Source: Adineta vaga
Taxonomy: Eukaryota; Rotifera
Reading direction: 5' to 3'
NCBI GenBank assembly: GCA_021613535.1
Contig: CP075493.1
Coordinates: 5,828,001-5,892,000 of the forward strand
Length of the DNA stretch: 64,000 nucleotides
In this document: positions 35,572 through 47,668 of the stretch, in pieces
Layout: each line of letters starts with the position of its first letter
Position numbering within the stretch: the stretch's first letter is position 1
The notes under the pieces: generated by a model
Told to the model about the DNA's origin: nothing
Databases searched by the model: none
Seen by the model: only the letters and a program-made list of their open reading frames with translations
Translations under genes and position numbers: made by a program

Positions 35572-36361
35572 TGTCGTTTTTGTGAATGTTGTATAGTGAC
35601 ATGGAAAGATGAATCAATGAATGTATTTATACCAATGTCTTTCATGATTTTTTCGGAAGGGAAGTGTAAAATGCAGTACAATGCAGGAGTGACTCCTATG
35701 TAAACTGACGTCATCGACGGGTCTTTCGCGTGAAACGTTAGAGGAAAGGAGAAAGGTATGCATATGATGATTGACATACCTTGTTCTTACATCACTATGG
35801 ATGTTTCCAAATCGTTTCGTTACACGTCAAAATATAATTCATTACCATGGTTCTTATCTGTATATGACATCTACAAGTGTTTATCTTATTTGATCGGACC
35901 AGTTGGCATTTATTGGCAAATTCCAACTAAAACACATGTAATCTTTACTATTTTCATGTATTATGAAATGCGAAACGGAAGACAAGTACGAAATCATTAT
36001 CAAATCGACTTGTAACCTACTGAGAAAGTCAAATGTTGGATATTTACCTCAACGATACAAATCTTGACAAGTAAGTAGCAAACTGTTCGTAGTTACGTGT
36101 AAAGAGGCGAAATATACAATATTGTCTACTCTACATTATTCTTATTTAATTGACGATGGAGAAATTCGTTTTTTAGATTATCAACAGCTGATATAGAAGA
36201 GACAGTTTCTGGATACAAATGACGTCAAAACATCATATCATACATCTCGAACTAGAATCAATTTGCAATTAGTTTGTTGATGGACATGTTTTTCGAGTAA
36301 TCATTCGTTAATTAATAACTGTTCGACTTCGATGCTTTCGCTATATATATATATATATATA
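35572..36361. other. Intergenic stretch up to the transposon
   Basis: No convincing gene. An open frame at 35758-36015 on the + strand has an ATG but no recognisable domain. The stretch ends in a (TA)n tract (about 36342-36361) into which the Tc1 element inserted. Confidence 0.45.
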
Positions 36362-36561
36362 CAGTGGTGGCAAAAAGTTTCGTGACACTTGTAAATTACC
36401 TCCTAAAATTTTATATTGAATTGAATTGGAACTCTATTCATATGTCTGGTATAATTACTAGTAGACCTTTCATAATTTATTCAGAAATCAAAAAACAAAT
36501 CATTTCATCATAAAAAAAAAATCAACAGGAAATACCTTCAGCGGCAAAAAGTTTCGTGACA
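36362..36561 (+). repeat. Left 200-bp terminal inverted repeat of the Tc1 element
   Basis: Matches the reverse complement of 37761-37960. The motif GGCAAAAAGTTTCGTGACAC occurs at 36369-36388 and again at 36543-36562, giving two candidate transposase-binding sites per end. Confidence 0.93.
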
Positions 36562-36682
36562 CTATCATTATTTATAAGACTATTGGTCAATAACCAATCC
36601 AACTGAAGTGCGACATCTACCAATCGATAGAAAAAGACTATGTACCAATAATTAAGTGGGAATTTTTCTTTGACAAAATAAT

Positions 36683-37708
36683 ATGACACAGTCACATATT
36701 CGTGAATATCAACGGGCTCAATGCATTGCGTTGAGAAATGCTGGTATGTCATATCGCGCCATTGCTATAGATATTGGTGTTTCTCGGGCTTCAGTACAAC
36801 GTTCTTTGGAACGATTTGATGAAACAGGCGGTTTTCAAGATCGTTCTCGGTCGGGTAGACCGAAAAAACTCAATGATCGTGATATTCGTATGTTAAAACA
36901 TTTGGTTCAAGATGATGCTAATCGAAGTTCATCAAGGGAATTGATGCTTAAATTGAATGAATCATTAGAAAAACCAGTCTGTAGAAGAACAGTTATAAAT
37001 TATTTACAAAAATTCGGATATGAATTTAAAGTTAAAGTTGAAAAACCATATCTCAATAAACAACATCGAAATGCTCGATTACAATGGTGTTTAGAACATT
37101 CGAATTGGACTGTTGATGATTGGAAGAAGGTTTTATTCAGTGACGAGTCGACTTTTTATGTTATTAAACGTAAAAGTGAAACAAAAATATGGCGTACAAA
37201 AGATGAAAAATGGCGAGAAGGTTGTATGGCTGTTGCTGCTACTGGTGGTGGAGGTCGTGCTGGCTTTTGGGGTGTTATTACATGGAAAGGAGCAGGTTGT
37301 TTCAGGATTTATTCTGAAAATACGAATAGTGACGTCTATTGCAACATCCTAGACAATTATTTAGTTCCAACTGTCCAAATGTATGGTTTCGAAAATGATT
37401 TTATGTTCCAACATGATAATGCCCGTTATCATACTTCAAATAAAACTCAAGAAAAATTACAAGAATTAAATGTTAAAGTACTTCAATGGCCAGCGAAATC
37501 ACCTGACCTTAACCCCATCGAACAATTATGGTCGATTATCGATAATAAATTAAAATCCAGACGAATGTCTTCGATTAAAGAATTAATCAATGGTTTATCT
37601 GCCGAATGGTTGAATATAACACCAGAGTTGTGTGAAAAACTTGTATTTTCAATGCCACAGCGGATACATAATTGTATCAAAGCACGTGGCAAATGCATAG
37701 ATTATTGA
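36683..37708 (+). CDS. Tc1-family DD34E transposase
   Basis: Single exon, 341 residues, the usual length for Tc1 transposases. An N-terminal helix-turn-helix (about residues 12-45, MSYRAIAIDIGVSRASVQRS) is followed by a GRPR-like hinge (RSGRPKK, about 56-62) and a second DNA-binding region. The DDE catalytic triad is complete: D154 in FSDES, D245 in QHDNARYH and E280 in SPDLNPIEQLW, with 34 residues between the second and third acids. It cuts the ends of its own element and inserts at TA sites. The frame is uninterrupted and flanked by perfect inverted repeats, so the enzyme may be functional. Confidence 0.95.
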   Translation: MTQSHIREYQRAQCIALRNAGMSYRAIAIDIGVSRASVQRSLERFDETGGFQDRSRSGRPKKLNDRDIRMLKHLVQDDANRSSSRELMLKLNESLEKPVCRRTVINYLQKFGYEFKVKVEKPYLNKQHRNARLQWCLEHSNWTVDDWKKVLFSDESTFYVIKRKSETKIWRTKDEKWREGCMAVAATGGGGRAGFWGVITWKGAGCFRIYSENTNSDVYCNILDNYLVPTVQMYGFENDFMFQHDNARYHTSNKTQEKLQELNVKVLQWPAKSPDLNPIEQLWSIIDNKLKSRRMSSIKELINGLSAEWLNITPELCEKLVFSMPQRIHNCIKARGKCIDY

Positions 37709-37760
37709 ATTATAAGATTTCGAAAATCATTTTGATTTGTTTTTATACATTAATAGTTTT

Positions 37761-37960
37761 TGTCACGAAACTTTTTGCCGCTGAAGGTATTTCCTGTTGA
37801 TTTTTTTTTTATGATGAAATGATTTGTTTTTTGATTTCTGAATAAATTATGAAAGGTCTACTAGTAATTATACCAGACATATGAATAGAGTTCCAATTCA
37901 ATTCAATATAAAATTTTAGGAGGTAATTTACAAGTGTCACGAAACTTTTTGCCACCACTG
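37761..37960 (-). repeat. Right 200-bp terminal inverted repeat of the Tc1 element
   Basis: Mirror of the left repeat. The binding-site-like motif lies at 37761-37779 (inner, 19 of 20 bases) and 37934-37953 (outer), both in reverse orientation. Confidence 0.93.
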
Positions 37961-39658
37961 TATATTTAACTCGTTTCATCAACAACAATATCGCTTTTGG
38001 TCATTAACAAAGAAAGAATTTTTTCTATTGATATAATGTAAAACAGTACTGAAGATAATTTTTCCATCAGTTATATCATCTGGAAGAAAATGACATAAAT
38101 AATATCTATTCAAGTTTGTGCTTAATGTACATCAACATCAGAAAATTATCCCGAGAAAAATAATAGGACAAATTCTTCAACTGATTTTCAGTTCGAATAA
38201 TTGTTAAGAAAAAAACAACAATAACAACAGAGTCGATCGTTTTATTATTATTTCACGTGTTTGAATGATCAAAATCGAAAACATTTCTTATATTTTGTTA
38301 TCCAATAGTATGATTCTTCTTGAAAAACAAAAAAGAACAACAACTGCGTCTCCTTATATGTGCATATACAATAGAATCGATATCGATTAATTCTTTAATA
38401 TCTCGTCTGAGTCTGTATTGATTGATTGATATAATCTGTTGTTCAAACTGACTAATATTATCAAACAAAGCACATACACATACTTTAACTAATCCATTGC
38501 AATACGTATTGTTTTCATGTCCTCTTCGTCTTTTTCTTCTTTCATTCGAGAAAGTGACAAGATCAACTACTGACATTTGCCTAATAAATTGCAGTATTTA
38601 TTCATCCGTTCGGCCTTTCTCTCTTTCTTTCTTTTATAGTTATTTGTCTCATGTTTTACTTGGCGAAATAATGTGCTATTTTACGGATGAATAATTAATT
38701 CTTATATAGTTTAATATTCATTACCATACAAGTATCTCATTAGAATATTAGTTTGGTCACAGGTAAGAAACAAAAGAACCCGATTTTTTGCATGTTCTCA
38801 TCATCATCATCATCATCCGGGTCCACATGTTCAAAGCGCGACATGAATAGACGAATAACCGAAGAGAAAAGCGATATGCACATAATCAATGAAGTGCATA
38901 TAGAATACCGTTTCGTTGTATCGATATCGATTCGAGTTTGAGATTATAATCATTAGAAAACATATTTATTGACAGGAAAATCGTTCTAAGAGAATGTGGT
39001 ATACAAATAGGTATTCATTTGATATGTTTTATTTCTACGTTTATTGATTCTAAATATTGCCCTAAGGAAATAAAATACAAGTATAGATTATGAAATTAAG
39101 AAGAAAAGAAGATTTTTCTTTTTTATTCAAGTATTCAACGTTATAATTATTAATCATCAGTTCGAAGAAAAACATCGGAAAATATTTTAATTTCATTTAT
39201 TATTAATTTTTCTAAATAAACAAGTCCAAAGAAAACATTTATTTAATATTAACCAAATTCTTCTTTTTCTCGTCGTTTTCTTTTTAAACGAAGAAAAATT
39301 AGTTTTTCTTCTGTAATCATTGATATACTCTTCGAATCAGAATTGATCGATGTAGAAAAGGAAGGAGAACAGAAGAAAGGCTTCTCTTCTTTTTTTTTGC
39401 TTCCTATTTTTACCACCAAATCTTTTCCGAAAGACAGAATGAAAAAGAAGAATAACGACTCTCACATAAACTATTACCCATCGATAGACGATGTGTTTTT
39501 TTTTGTATTGTATGTATGGCAAAGCATACGATTTTTTCCTCTTCTTCTTCTTCTCTCTTTTATTTCTATCTATAAAAAGCAAAAATGATTATAGGTCATA
39601 CTTGAATGTGATGGAAGAAAACACTCTATTTTTAGATTGAATCAACTTGCAAATAACA
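37961..39658. other. Intergenic stretch
   Basis: 1.7 kb with pyrimidine tracts and short repeats (TCA repeats near 38798-38816). Open frames here are low-complexity. No gene recognised. Confidence 0.5.
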
Positions 39659-39964
39659 TGGATGGTTTATATGATTGTATACGAATTATGAAAATTTCAA
39701 GTGAAAAATTACAATCAACACGTTATTCTGAATCCTTACGACATACAACATTAATACGATCGACATTTTCACAATCACGTAAACAATTCTGTGAGTTATT
39801 TTATTCATTTCTTAAAACGATTTCAACAACACAAATATTATTACCTATTCTCATACAAAATCAAGAATTTCTTTTACCAGATGAACAAACAATGAATACA
39901 TCATCACAAAAACGAAAATCTTCACATGTTGATACAGTTAAACGATTACGAATCACATCAACTT
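39659..39964 (+). CDS. Small helical protein of unknown function
   Basis: About 101 residues from the ATG at 39659 to the TAA. Sequence is non-repetitive and helical-looking (MDGLYDCIRIMKISSEKLQ, RKQFCELFYSFLKTI) with a basic C-terminal patch (KRKSSHVDTVKRLRI). A pyrimidine-rich TTTTTAG ends at 39635, 23 nt upstream; the frame stays open back to that point, so either an upstream coding exon or a trans-splice/5' UTR acceptor is possible. I do not recognise the family. Confidence 0.5.
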
Positions 39965-39966
39965 AA

Positions 39967-41163
39967 GTTTTGTCAATATAATGTAAGAACAAAAATCTTC
40001 AATAAGTATGATTCCATTCCTGTATCTATTTATCTATCCAATCGTGTTTTTCTTTGCTTCTTACAAACAAACAAACGAACAAATCTTTTTCATGTAACAA
40101 TTGTCAAGATGTTACCTTTTCTATCGTAAAAACTATCATTCGTTTTTCTTTTCTTGGTTCACAGATGTGAGAAAGTTTTTGTTAGTATTCAGGGTGAATT
40201 CGACCTAGATATCTAGCAATATAAATAAACAAAAACTTCTGATAATAGCTAGTCTCTCTCGAATGGATCCTATCTTGATTAACTATATCCAATTCTCTAA
40301 GGTTTCTCGTTCTACAAGAACAAAAATACAACACATTGATCTCATTTATGTCTATGTGTGATGATGTATTGTAGATAAATTTTGATAAATAATGTGAACA
40401 AAAAGCTAATTTATTCATAATTATACGAGTAAATGTGAAACATATTAATCTTCTACTGTTGCATAGCTTATCAAAAAGCTTCGTAAATATGGTCTATATG
40501 TCAACGAATTGTTTTTTATTAACTAATTTAATAGACTTTTCTTTTCTTGTTTCTCCTTCTTCTCCTCATATTGTTTGACTAATGAGAGATTTATTGATCT
40601 CAAGCATGTAATAGAATCTTGTCAAAACGATGTTGGTATTAATAAATCGTTTTGCTACTAGCAAAAGTTCGAGAGAAGAAACGAGAATTACTGACATGTC
40701 AATGAAAGTTAGCGAATAAGCAGAAGTTATTCTTGTCAACTAAATTGCTAGAATATTCAAATTTATTTCTAGTAACATATGACTCATATGGGGATAACAA
40801 CTGTTTCGATGATGAATATCATTTTCTATAAATATAAAAAGATTCATGCATAATAAGCAATTGTAATCTAATGAAAAGTAGTATTATTATGAACATTGAA
40901 AGTTCTTTCGACCTTTTTTTTTTGATTTCTTCTTTATTATAATTAATTTCAAGGAAATTTATGTTAGTTTGATTTACACAACAACAATAATGATATTTAC
41001 ATAAAAGAAATGTTCAATGCTAAAGAAAAAGGAGAGAACACCGGATATTTATTTTTTTGAAAAAAAAGAAACCTATAATAAATAAGAAGTATTGGATGGA
41101 TAGTAACAATGTATCACTATAGAGATAAAAAGAAGATGAGAAATCAGACTTTCGATATTTTGT
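39967..41163. other. Intergenic stretch between convergent genes
   Basis: AT-rich, without coding signal. It contains the 3' UTRs of the small + strand gene and the minus-strand glypican-like gene. Confidence 0.5.
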
Positions 41164-43897
41164 TCATTTCCTAATCAAGAAAATTGGATAAAGAATAGAA
41201 ATTATTAGATATAATGCTATATTGTTTGATAATGTTTGACCATGGTTCATTACTTTCTGTTTTGAATCTTGTCTTAGTGTCATATATGATCGACCTATAT
41301 GAAATTTTGATAATGTAAAAGAAAATTTCTTTCGAAGATAAAAAAGAAGATTCTTACGTGTTGTTTGTTCATCGATTTCTTTATAAAGTCGTTCACTAAG
41401 TGATCCATGTATATCATTATCATATGTATCGATCACAGTTGATGATGGTAAATGATCATTAATATTCATTGTATTCAATTCATCATCATATAAATCAAAA
41501 TTAGGTATATATTCAATTAAATTATATTTCTTTTTCGGTCGAAGTGATACAATCATTTGTTGTACTGGTATCATTTTTTTCTTTAAATCATCTAGTTGAT
41601 TACGTGTTAATTCCGCATGATTCGTAGATTTTGATACGAATGGAATGGATGGAAGTGACCATTGAATGAAATTACTATATAGAATAAACAAAAAATGAAA
41701 GTTAATTATATGATCGAAAAATATTCGATTCAGTAGAAAATAATTTCAATATAGAAATAATGGTTATTCACTCTTTTGATCTATCATATGAACTAGATCG
41801 AATAAAATTAACCTATTAATTGAGATTTTCATGTGGATGCTATTCATATTATCGATTCAAGGTGTCGAATACGAACTTGAATTGAAAATCGGGCAAATCT
41901 ATAATTTAAGCTTCAATGAACTGAAGAAAAAAAAGAACGATCAGAGGTTGTAAATCTATGCATACTTTTCAAGTTTTATACTTTGCACATTGGGCGACGA
42001 ATAAATGACATTGACTGCGCCATAAAGTAAGAGAATAACCTCAAAACGTCAATAGATGCAATCGTTTGTAGTTAACTATTTATTTCCTATCTCAAAATCG
42101 TAACACACAATTCATCACATCTTTATAGATTCTCGATAAAACAGAAAAGATTCGTCTTGATTTTGTTAACTAAAGCTATAAAAGAATTCTATTTGACCTT
42201 GTTCGACTAATCATCTTACTTCGTATTTTGTTTATCGATCTGTGTACATCGATTAGATTTGACAGCATAATTTGAATTGGAACAAATATCTGTAATTATC
42301 TGTTGTGTATATCGAAGAGACAGAGTATCAATAGATGATTGAAGTTGTTTAAGTAGGAAATGTAATGATCGATTCCATTGATAAACAAGTTCAGGTGATT
42401 CAATTATTGTTGGTGGTAAGGAAAGAATAGGACTAAAAGGTTTACCATTCGGATCGGGACAGGTTTTTTGAAGTTGAGTATATATATGACGACTATTTAT
42501 AGCTTTAACAACCATATCATACAGATAAATATGTAATTTCGAAAGACGTTCGACAAGCTTAATGAAGAATGTAACAAAAAATAAACGGACTAAATTTTTA
42601 TGTCTCATTATCAAAGACTTACTTTTAATTCAATAATTGCATGTTCGATATCTTGTATAACAATTGAATAATCTTTTATGATTGAAGCAAATACGACATA
42701 AGGATTAGTTGTTTGGTTAAAACAAGTTTGAGTTACATATCGACAATCATCTTCACATAAAGGTTCATTATCATCAGTTAGAATTTGATTAAACGATGTT
42801 GATTCACTAACACATAGTGGACATAAAGTTTCTCTTGCAAAACGTTGTATACATGAATTTGAAATCATGGTTGTTGATGTTGTTATCGATAGTAATCGTT
42901 GAATATCTGCATCAATATAAATTAACATTGTACGAAAGATTTGTATTAAAGATGAACCACTTGTTAAAATATAAAGTAATTCACGTTGAGTCGATAATGC
43001 ATCCATTTCAGAAGCTTTATTTATAAGACATTTTTGTAATTTATCATCGAGAAAACTATTTTTATCTTGAATCATAAATTGTCGATACAATGAAATAATT
43101 AAATGATTTAATAAATCAATCGTAGATTTCGATACATCATCAACAGATGATTGATTCTTACTAAGTATATTGAATAAAATTATAGTTGATTGATGAACAT
43201 TCGAACGATATTCTTTTGTACCAAATAATGATTCTAATGATGAGATTGTTAATCGACGTATTTCTGTAATATATTCTTTCGACCAAACTAAGAATGAAAT
43301 GATATGATCAGTGATTGGTGATGAATATCTACTCACTATCGATTTGTTCTTTTGATGTAGATAGTAATCGTGTTAAATGACTTAATTCTGCATCAACTAA
43401 CTTCTGTAATTCAGTACCATAGGATATTGCATAAGTATTCATAATTTCATGGGTACAACATGCTGGTCCAGATCCTATCTGTCCGCAAGCATCTTTCTGA
43501 ACTATAAATAATCAAAAGAATGTAAATAACAAGCTGTATGAGATAATTTCTTTTTATATCCGGAAGAAAATAAGTTTGACTGTTTTTTTTATGAAAACGT
43601 CTACATCGAAGACTTTCTTTTTATTTCTTTTTGTTGTTGTTGTTATTGTTGTTGTTGGCAAGGATGCACATCATTGATTTTGATTGTTTATGACAATATA
43701 GAAAAAAAACGTTATTTTAACTTACCTTTATATTGGCTACTAGCAAGTTTTTCTGTCCATGTGATGTACGGTTGAAGACGTTTGTTAATTGAATTACATG
43801 GATGACGTAATGCTAAGTTTTCTCGATAATTACCAGCAGAAAAGCTGAAATGTATCGAAGAAAACAATAGAATTAATAGATGAACTAGCCAAGACAT
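41164..43897 (-). CDS. Glypican-like GPI-anchored cell-surface protein
   Basis: Five exons on the minus strand (43726-43897, 43337-43501, 42623-43287, 42220-42557, 41164-41674), phases consistent, 616 residues. It starts with a signal peptide (SWLVHLLILLFSSIHFSFS). The cysteine pattern of glypicans follows: DACGQIGSGPACC, then ETLCPLCVSES, LCEDDCRYVTQTC, KTCPDPNGKPFSP and DICSNSN. The C-terminus is a hydrophobic tail (IALYLIISILYPIFLIRK) suited to GPI attachment. Glypicans modulate Wnt, Hedgehog and BMP signalling at the membrane. The C-terminal region (exon 5) contains no Ser-Gly dipeptide, so the usual heparan sulfate attachment cluster near the membrane appears absent. Intron 4 is 545 nt, long for this genome. 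Confidence 0.82.
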
Positions 43898-46774
43898 ATA
43901 GTTTGTTCATTGATAAAACATTTTCTAAATTATCGAACAAAATCTAAAATGAACAAAAAAAACGTGAATAAAATCAATCGATGAATGAAGTGTTTTTTAT
44001 GCAAAATTATTTTACAGACCTCTGCACATGCACCATTTTTTCTCTTTCCTATATAACGACCTTCATATTCACGTATATATATATATATCTTTGTCTTTTC
44101 CTTTCTCTGTCTCTCTCGTTCTGTCTTTTTTCTTTATTTTTTTTTGCTCTGTCTTTCTTCGACGCTCAATTTTGTTTGTGATAATCAATCTAATCGTCTA
44201 TATTAATTTCCTTTTCTTTTTTAACTACATGGAAACCAAATAATATAACGTAATCTAATATGTTTGACAGGATCCAACATTCTTTCTTTTGACTTCATTT
44301 TCTTTTTATTAACAAAGAATAATTTAAGTATGACGCAAACTTCTAACAAAAGGTAATCGAAACCTTAGTATACACGACGATTTGAAATTATATGAGATTA
44401 ATCTTTTGTCTTACACATGTTTAAATCTTGATGTATGTATTCTAGTAAGTCGAGTAGTACTAATACATGTCGAAGAAAATGTTATACTCATTAATTTTTG
44501 CTTTCTATTTTTTCCAATCTGATTTGTTTTCTGTTTCTTATTAGAATTGTTATTGTGACATACACATTTATTCGATCTATTGCACAAAATATACCTTCTA
44601 TGTTGATATCGGTTTTTGTTTCTAGAAATGACCTTGTAGAAAATAATGTTTTACAAACGAATACACATAGATACATATCTCATCGCGGATTTTCTCTCTC
44701 TCTCTCTCTCTCGCTTTCGATAATTTTGTGATCTTCAAGGAGAAAAAATCACAGTATGTATAATCGAAGAAGAACGTGAAGGACAAGATATGTCGTTTTA
44801 TTTGCAATCTTTATTAACAGCAACCAAAATATATACAGCTCGTATCCTGTGCTCTTGTCCAAATACAGTCGAGATGTAAAAGAGGACTTATCATCTAGAC
44901 ATTGGAGAAAACACGCACATCCGTCTGTCTATGCATGGGCGAAAAGACTGTATATATATATGTTATTATTTCATTGATGAGAATAATGAAAGCAATGGTT
45001 TCTAAACGGAAGAAAAACGAGCTAAATTGTACGTACACCCACGAGATCTCTTGTTGTATATATGTCTCTATCTAATAGAACAGCAAAATACCATCGCAAA
45101 ATAGAACTAAGAGAACAAATCATACAGTCAATGTCATTATATTAACACTTGAAAAACAAAACTGATTAGAATGTCAGTAATGATACATCAAAAACATTTC
45201 ATATCAATTCAATAGGGAAAAAAGAAAAAGGAAAAGTAGAAGCAATCAATGTTGTTATCGAACATACTAACCTTATAGTTCTGTGAAATTGGATTCTTCT
45301 AAACATGAAAAAAAAGTCCTTCTTTTGGTGCTTACCTCTTCTCATTTAGAACATGTTTTAAATAGAAATAAAATCATGCGAATATATTTAACAGGTAGAA
45401 TATAAAGAACGTAAAGTAAATGTGACTGGCTGGCTTAAGACGAAGAAGAAGAAGAAGGGAAAAAAAGATGAGAAGATTTTTAGCTAAGTTTCTTAGTGTG
45501 TGGTTTTTCTTCTCTTCCTTTTTTCTTTCTTTCTCCACTCTCTCCATGCTTTCACTAATGATACAATCACGAATCATGGGATTAAAGAGCAAAATGATAA
45601 ATACCAATTTATGTCGAAAATAAGTAAAGATAAAATAAAACAATTGATGATTACATCGAATGTTCGAAGCCAAAATGACATATTACTATCGATTAGGTAT
45701 TTACGAGAAGAAGTAGTTGACAGTCAATATAATGAAACTATCTTTGTAAATGTACAGAAAAGAAAAATGACAGAATGATATATAGACATAAACTTAGGCG
45801 TATTACTCATGTAAATCTATAGAATAATTAGAACAACAGGTGACAATAGTTATTTGATAATAATGCATGAATGATTAGACTATGTTACCTACAAACAAAA
45901 GAAGAAGAAGTGATTAAATATCGGCGATATTTTTCTAACAAAAAAAAATGATCAATGATCTATCAAAAGGAAAAGATATCAAACGAGCGATAGTTAAACA
46001 TATAAGAAATACAGAAGAGATTTTCATGGTCAATATATAAAAGAAAAAAGAAACGGAAAGAGGAAAGTCATTTGAAATGATTGAGAACACCTACGGCACA
46101 ATGTCTACAGTATGATGACATTGATTTTGAAAAGAAAATTAATGATCAACGATTGATAATCAATATTGATGAAGAGAGAGAAAACGAAGAAAATAGATTA
46201 AATATATATATTTTTATTGTCAATTACTTTGATAAATGATACGACGAGAACTTCGATATTATTCTTTAACAGATATCAATATGCACAACTGCAATCAACG
46301 TGTATCAGAGTTCTTTGCTTGAGTATTTTCCTGTAAATCAACAAGGCAAGAACTATAAATAAGCGATTTATCCTTGTAGAATTATCTCACCATGATAAAA
46401 AACACAGTATGTTTTTGTTTTGACAGAAATTCTATCATATGAACTATACATACTGTTCTTCGTTACCAATATTACTTGAAATGATTACAAAACTACTATA
46501 TTTGTTACGTATCTTTGATCCTAAAATGTTTAGTGTTCTTCTACAAAAGACAGAGTACAAAGATGGCTAAACTTAACAAGAATATTGTAGTTGTTTTGTA
46601 GTTACGAATTAATTGATAAACGATAACGCCATGCTCATGGTCATCGGTTGATGTAGGTAATGTTCAGATACTTCTTCTTCTTCTCATCGTAAGAAAAGTG
46701 ATTGAATTTCGATGTAGTTAACTTGGTGTATTTATACTGTGAATTGACTTTTTTGATTAAAAATAAACAAACAA
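43898..46774. other. Long gene-poor stretch
   Basis: 2.9 kb upstream of the glypican-like gene with no supportable coding. It contains CT-rich tracts (about 44098-44160; (TC)n near 44693-44713) and short A-rich blocks. Open frames at 44498, 45374 and 45500 are low-complexity. The left part likely includes the glypican promoter. Confidence 0.5.
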
Positions 46775-46791
46775 GGGTGGGTGTGGGTGGG
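46775..46791 (+). other. G-rich tract able to form a G-quadruplex
   Basis: Four GGG runs separated by T, TGT and T (46775-46791). This is rare in such AT-rich sequence. It lies just outside the left arm of the inverted repeat pair. The GTGGG units recall bdelloid telomeric repeats, but one short tract is not evidence of a telomere. Confidence 0.5.
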
Positions 46792-46794
46792 TGA

Positions 46795-46955
46795 TAGATT
46801 CTACAAATACTTTCTATCAATCGTTGTTCCTATTTCCCTTTCCCTAATATTCGAAGATAAAAATACAAATTTAACAAAACTGGTTGTGACAACACACTTT
46901 TAGATTTTTCTATATCTGAAGAACTACTGATTTCTGACATTTTGTCAAGACTTGG
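46795..46955 (+). repeat. Left arm of an inverted repeat pair
   Basis: This arm matches the reverse complement of about 47480-47668. The best block (about 46801-46890 against 47578-47667) is near 88% identical by eye. A second block around 46908-46945 also matches. The right arm has about 35 extra bases between the blocks. The spacer of about 520 bp carries an open frame. Possibly a degraded non-autonomous DNA element or an inverted duplication. Confidence 0.6.
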
Positions 46956-47479
46956 AAGCCATCATGTTCATTCAATACTGCTTAATTATAACAGGTATGT
47001 ACGTATACAGATAATGAAACGGTTGCTGATGTTTTCTACTAACTTTTTCCAACGAATTCGATTCAATTTTTCAGATACATCTTTGACTATGAATCTCAGC
47101 AAAATTACAAAACTTCTATTTTGCTTCTCCATGCATTGTTATAGTATAATTTGGTGTACTCTTTCTAGTTGTACAGTTATATTGAATTCATTGGCTGAAA
47201 TAGTTCTAGAATTCTGCGATTTTCTAATGAACAACGGACAGAGCAAGAGTTGGGTATGCTTTGATTATCAAATCCTTTCAAAATACATTTTGATAGGCAT
47301 AATTTCATTTACGACGACAATATCTCTACAAAACCCCTCTATTAGATTAGTTTCACATAAAATAAGATTACTTATTAGTTCATTAATAAGAAGTCAATAT
47401 AAGTCTCATGATTGTGAGAACTTGACGTATATCTTCTGCAAAAAATATGTTAGAGTCAAAAGTACCCACAGAGTGTAAT

Positions 47480-47668
47480 TTGTGTCACAGCATGATAGCA
47501 GAAATTAGCAGTTCGTCAGATATAGAAAATATCAAACATAGCTCTGTTGATAAAAACGATCTATTACTATGACACAGTCAATTTTGTTAAATTTGTGTTT
47601 TCATCTTCGAATATTAGGGAAAGAGAAATAGGAACATAGATTGGTAGAAAGTATTTGTATAATCTCAC
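47480..47668 (-). repeat. Right arm of an inverted repeat pair
   Basis: Reverse-complement partner of 46795-46955, with mismatches and an insertion of about 35 bp relative to it. No clear target-site duplication could be identified outside the arms. Confidence 0.6.

Larger units (their letters stand above)
36362..37960 (+). mobile_element. Intact Tc1/mariner-superfamily DNA transposon
   Basis: A 1599-bp element bounded by TA dinucleotides (36360-36361 and 37961-37962), the target-site duplication expected of Tc1/mariner. The termini begin CAGTGGTGGC and are inverted repeats of 200 bp that I find identical base for base, including a ten-A run. One uninterrupted transposase gene lies inside. 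The structure (long TIRs with a repeated motif at outer and inner ends) is the IR/DR type known from Sleeping Beauty-like elements. Identical TIRs and an open transposase suggest a recent, possibly autonomous insertion. Confidence 0.95.

Noticed and set aside
35758-36015. 85-codon + strand open frame upstream of the transposon
   Set aside because: Has an ATG but no recognisable domain, splice partners or homologous neighbour.
45374-45778. Overlapping opposite-strand open frames
   Set aside because: Both are translations of purine/pyrimidine-rich simple sequence.
46775-46791. Telomere or interstitial telomeric array
   Set aside because: Only 17 bp with irregular spacing; no tandem array of TGTGGG.
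46942-47478. 178-codon open frame between the inverted repeat arms as a normal gene
   Set aside because: Begins at TTG, overlaps a repeat arm, and has no recognisable domain; kept only as part of the inverted-repeat finding.
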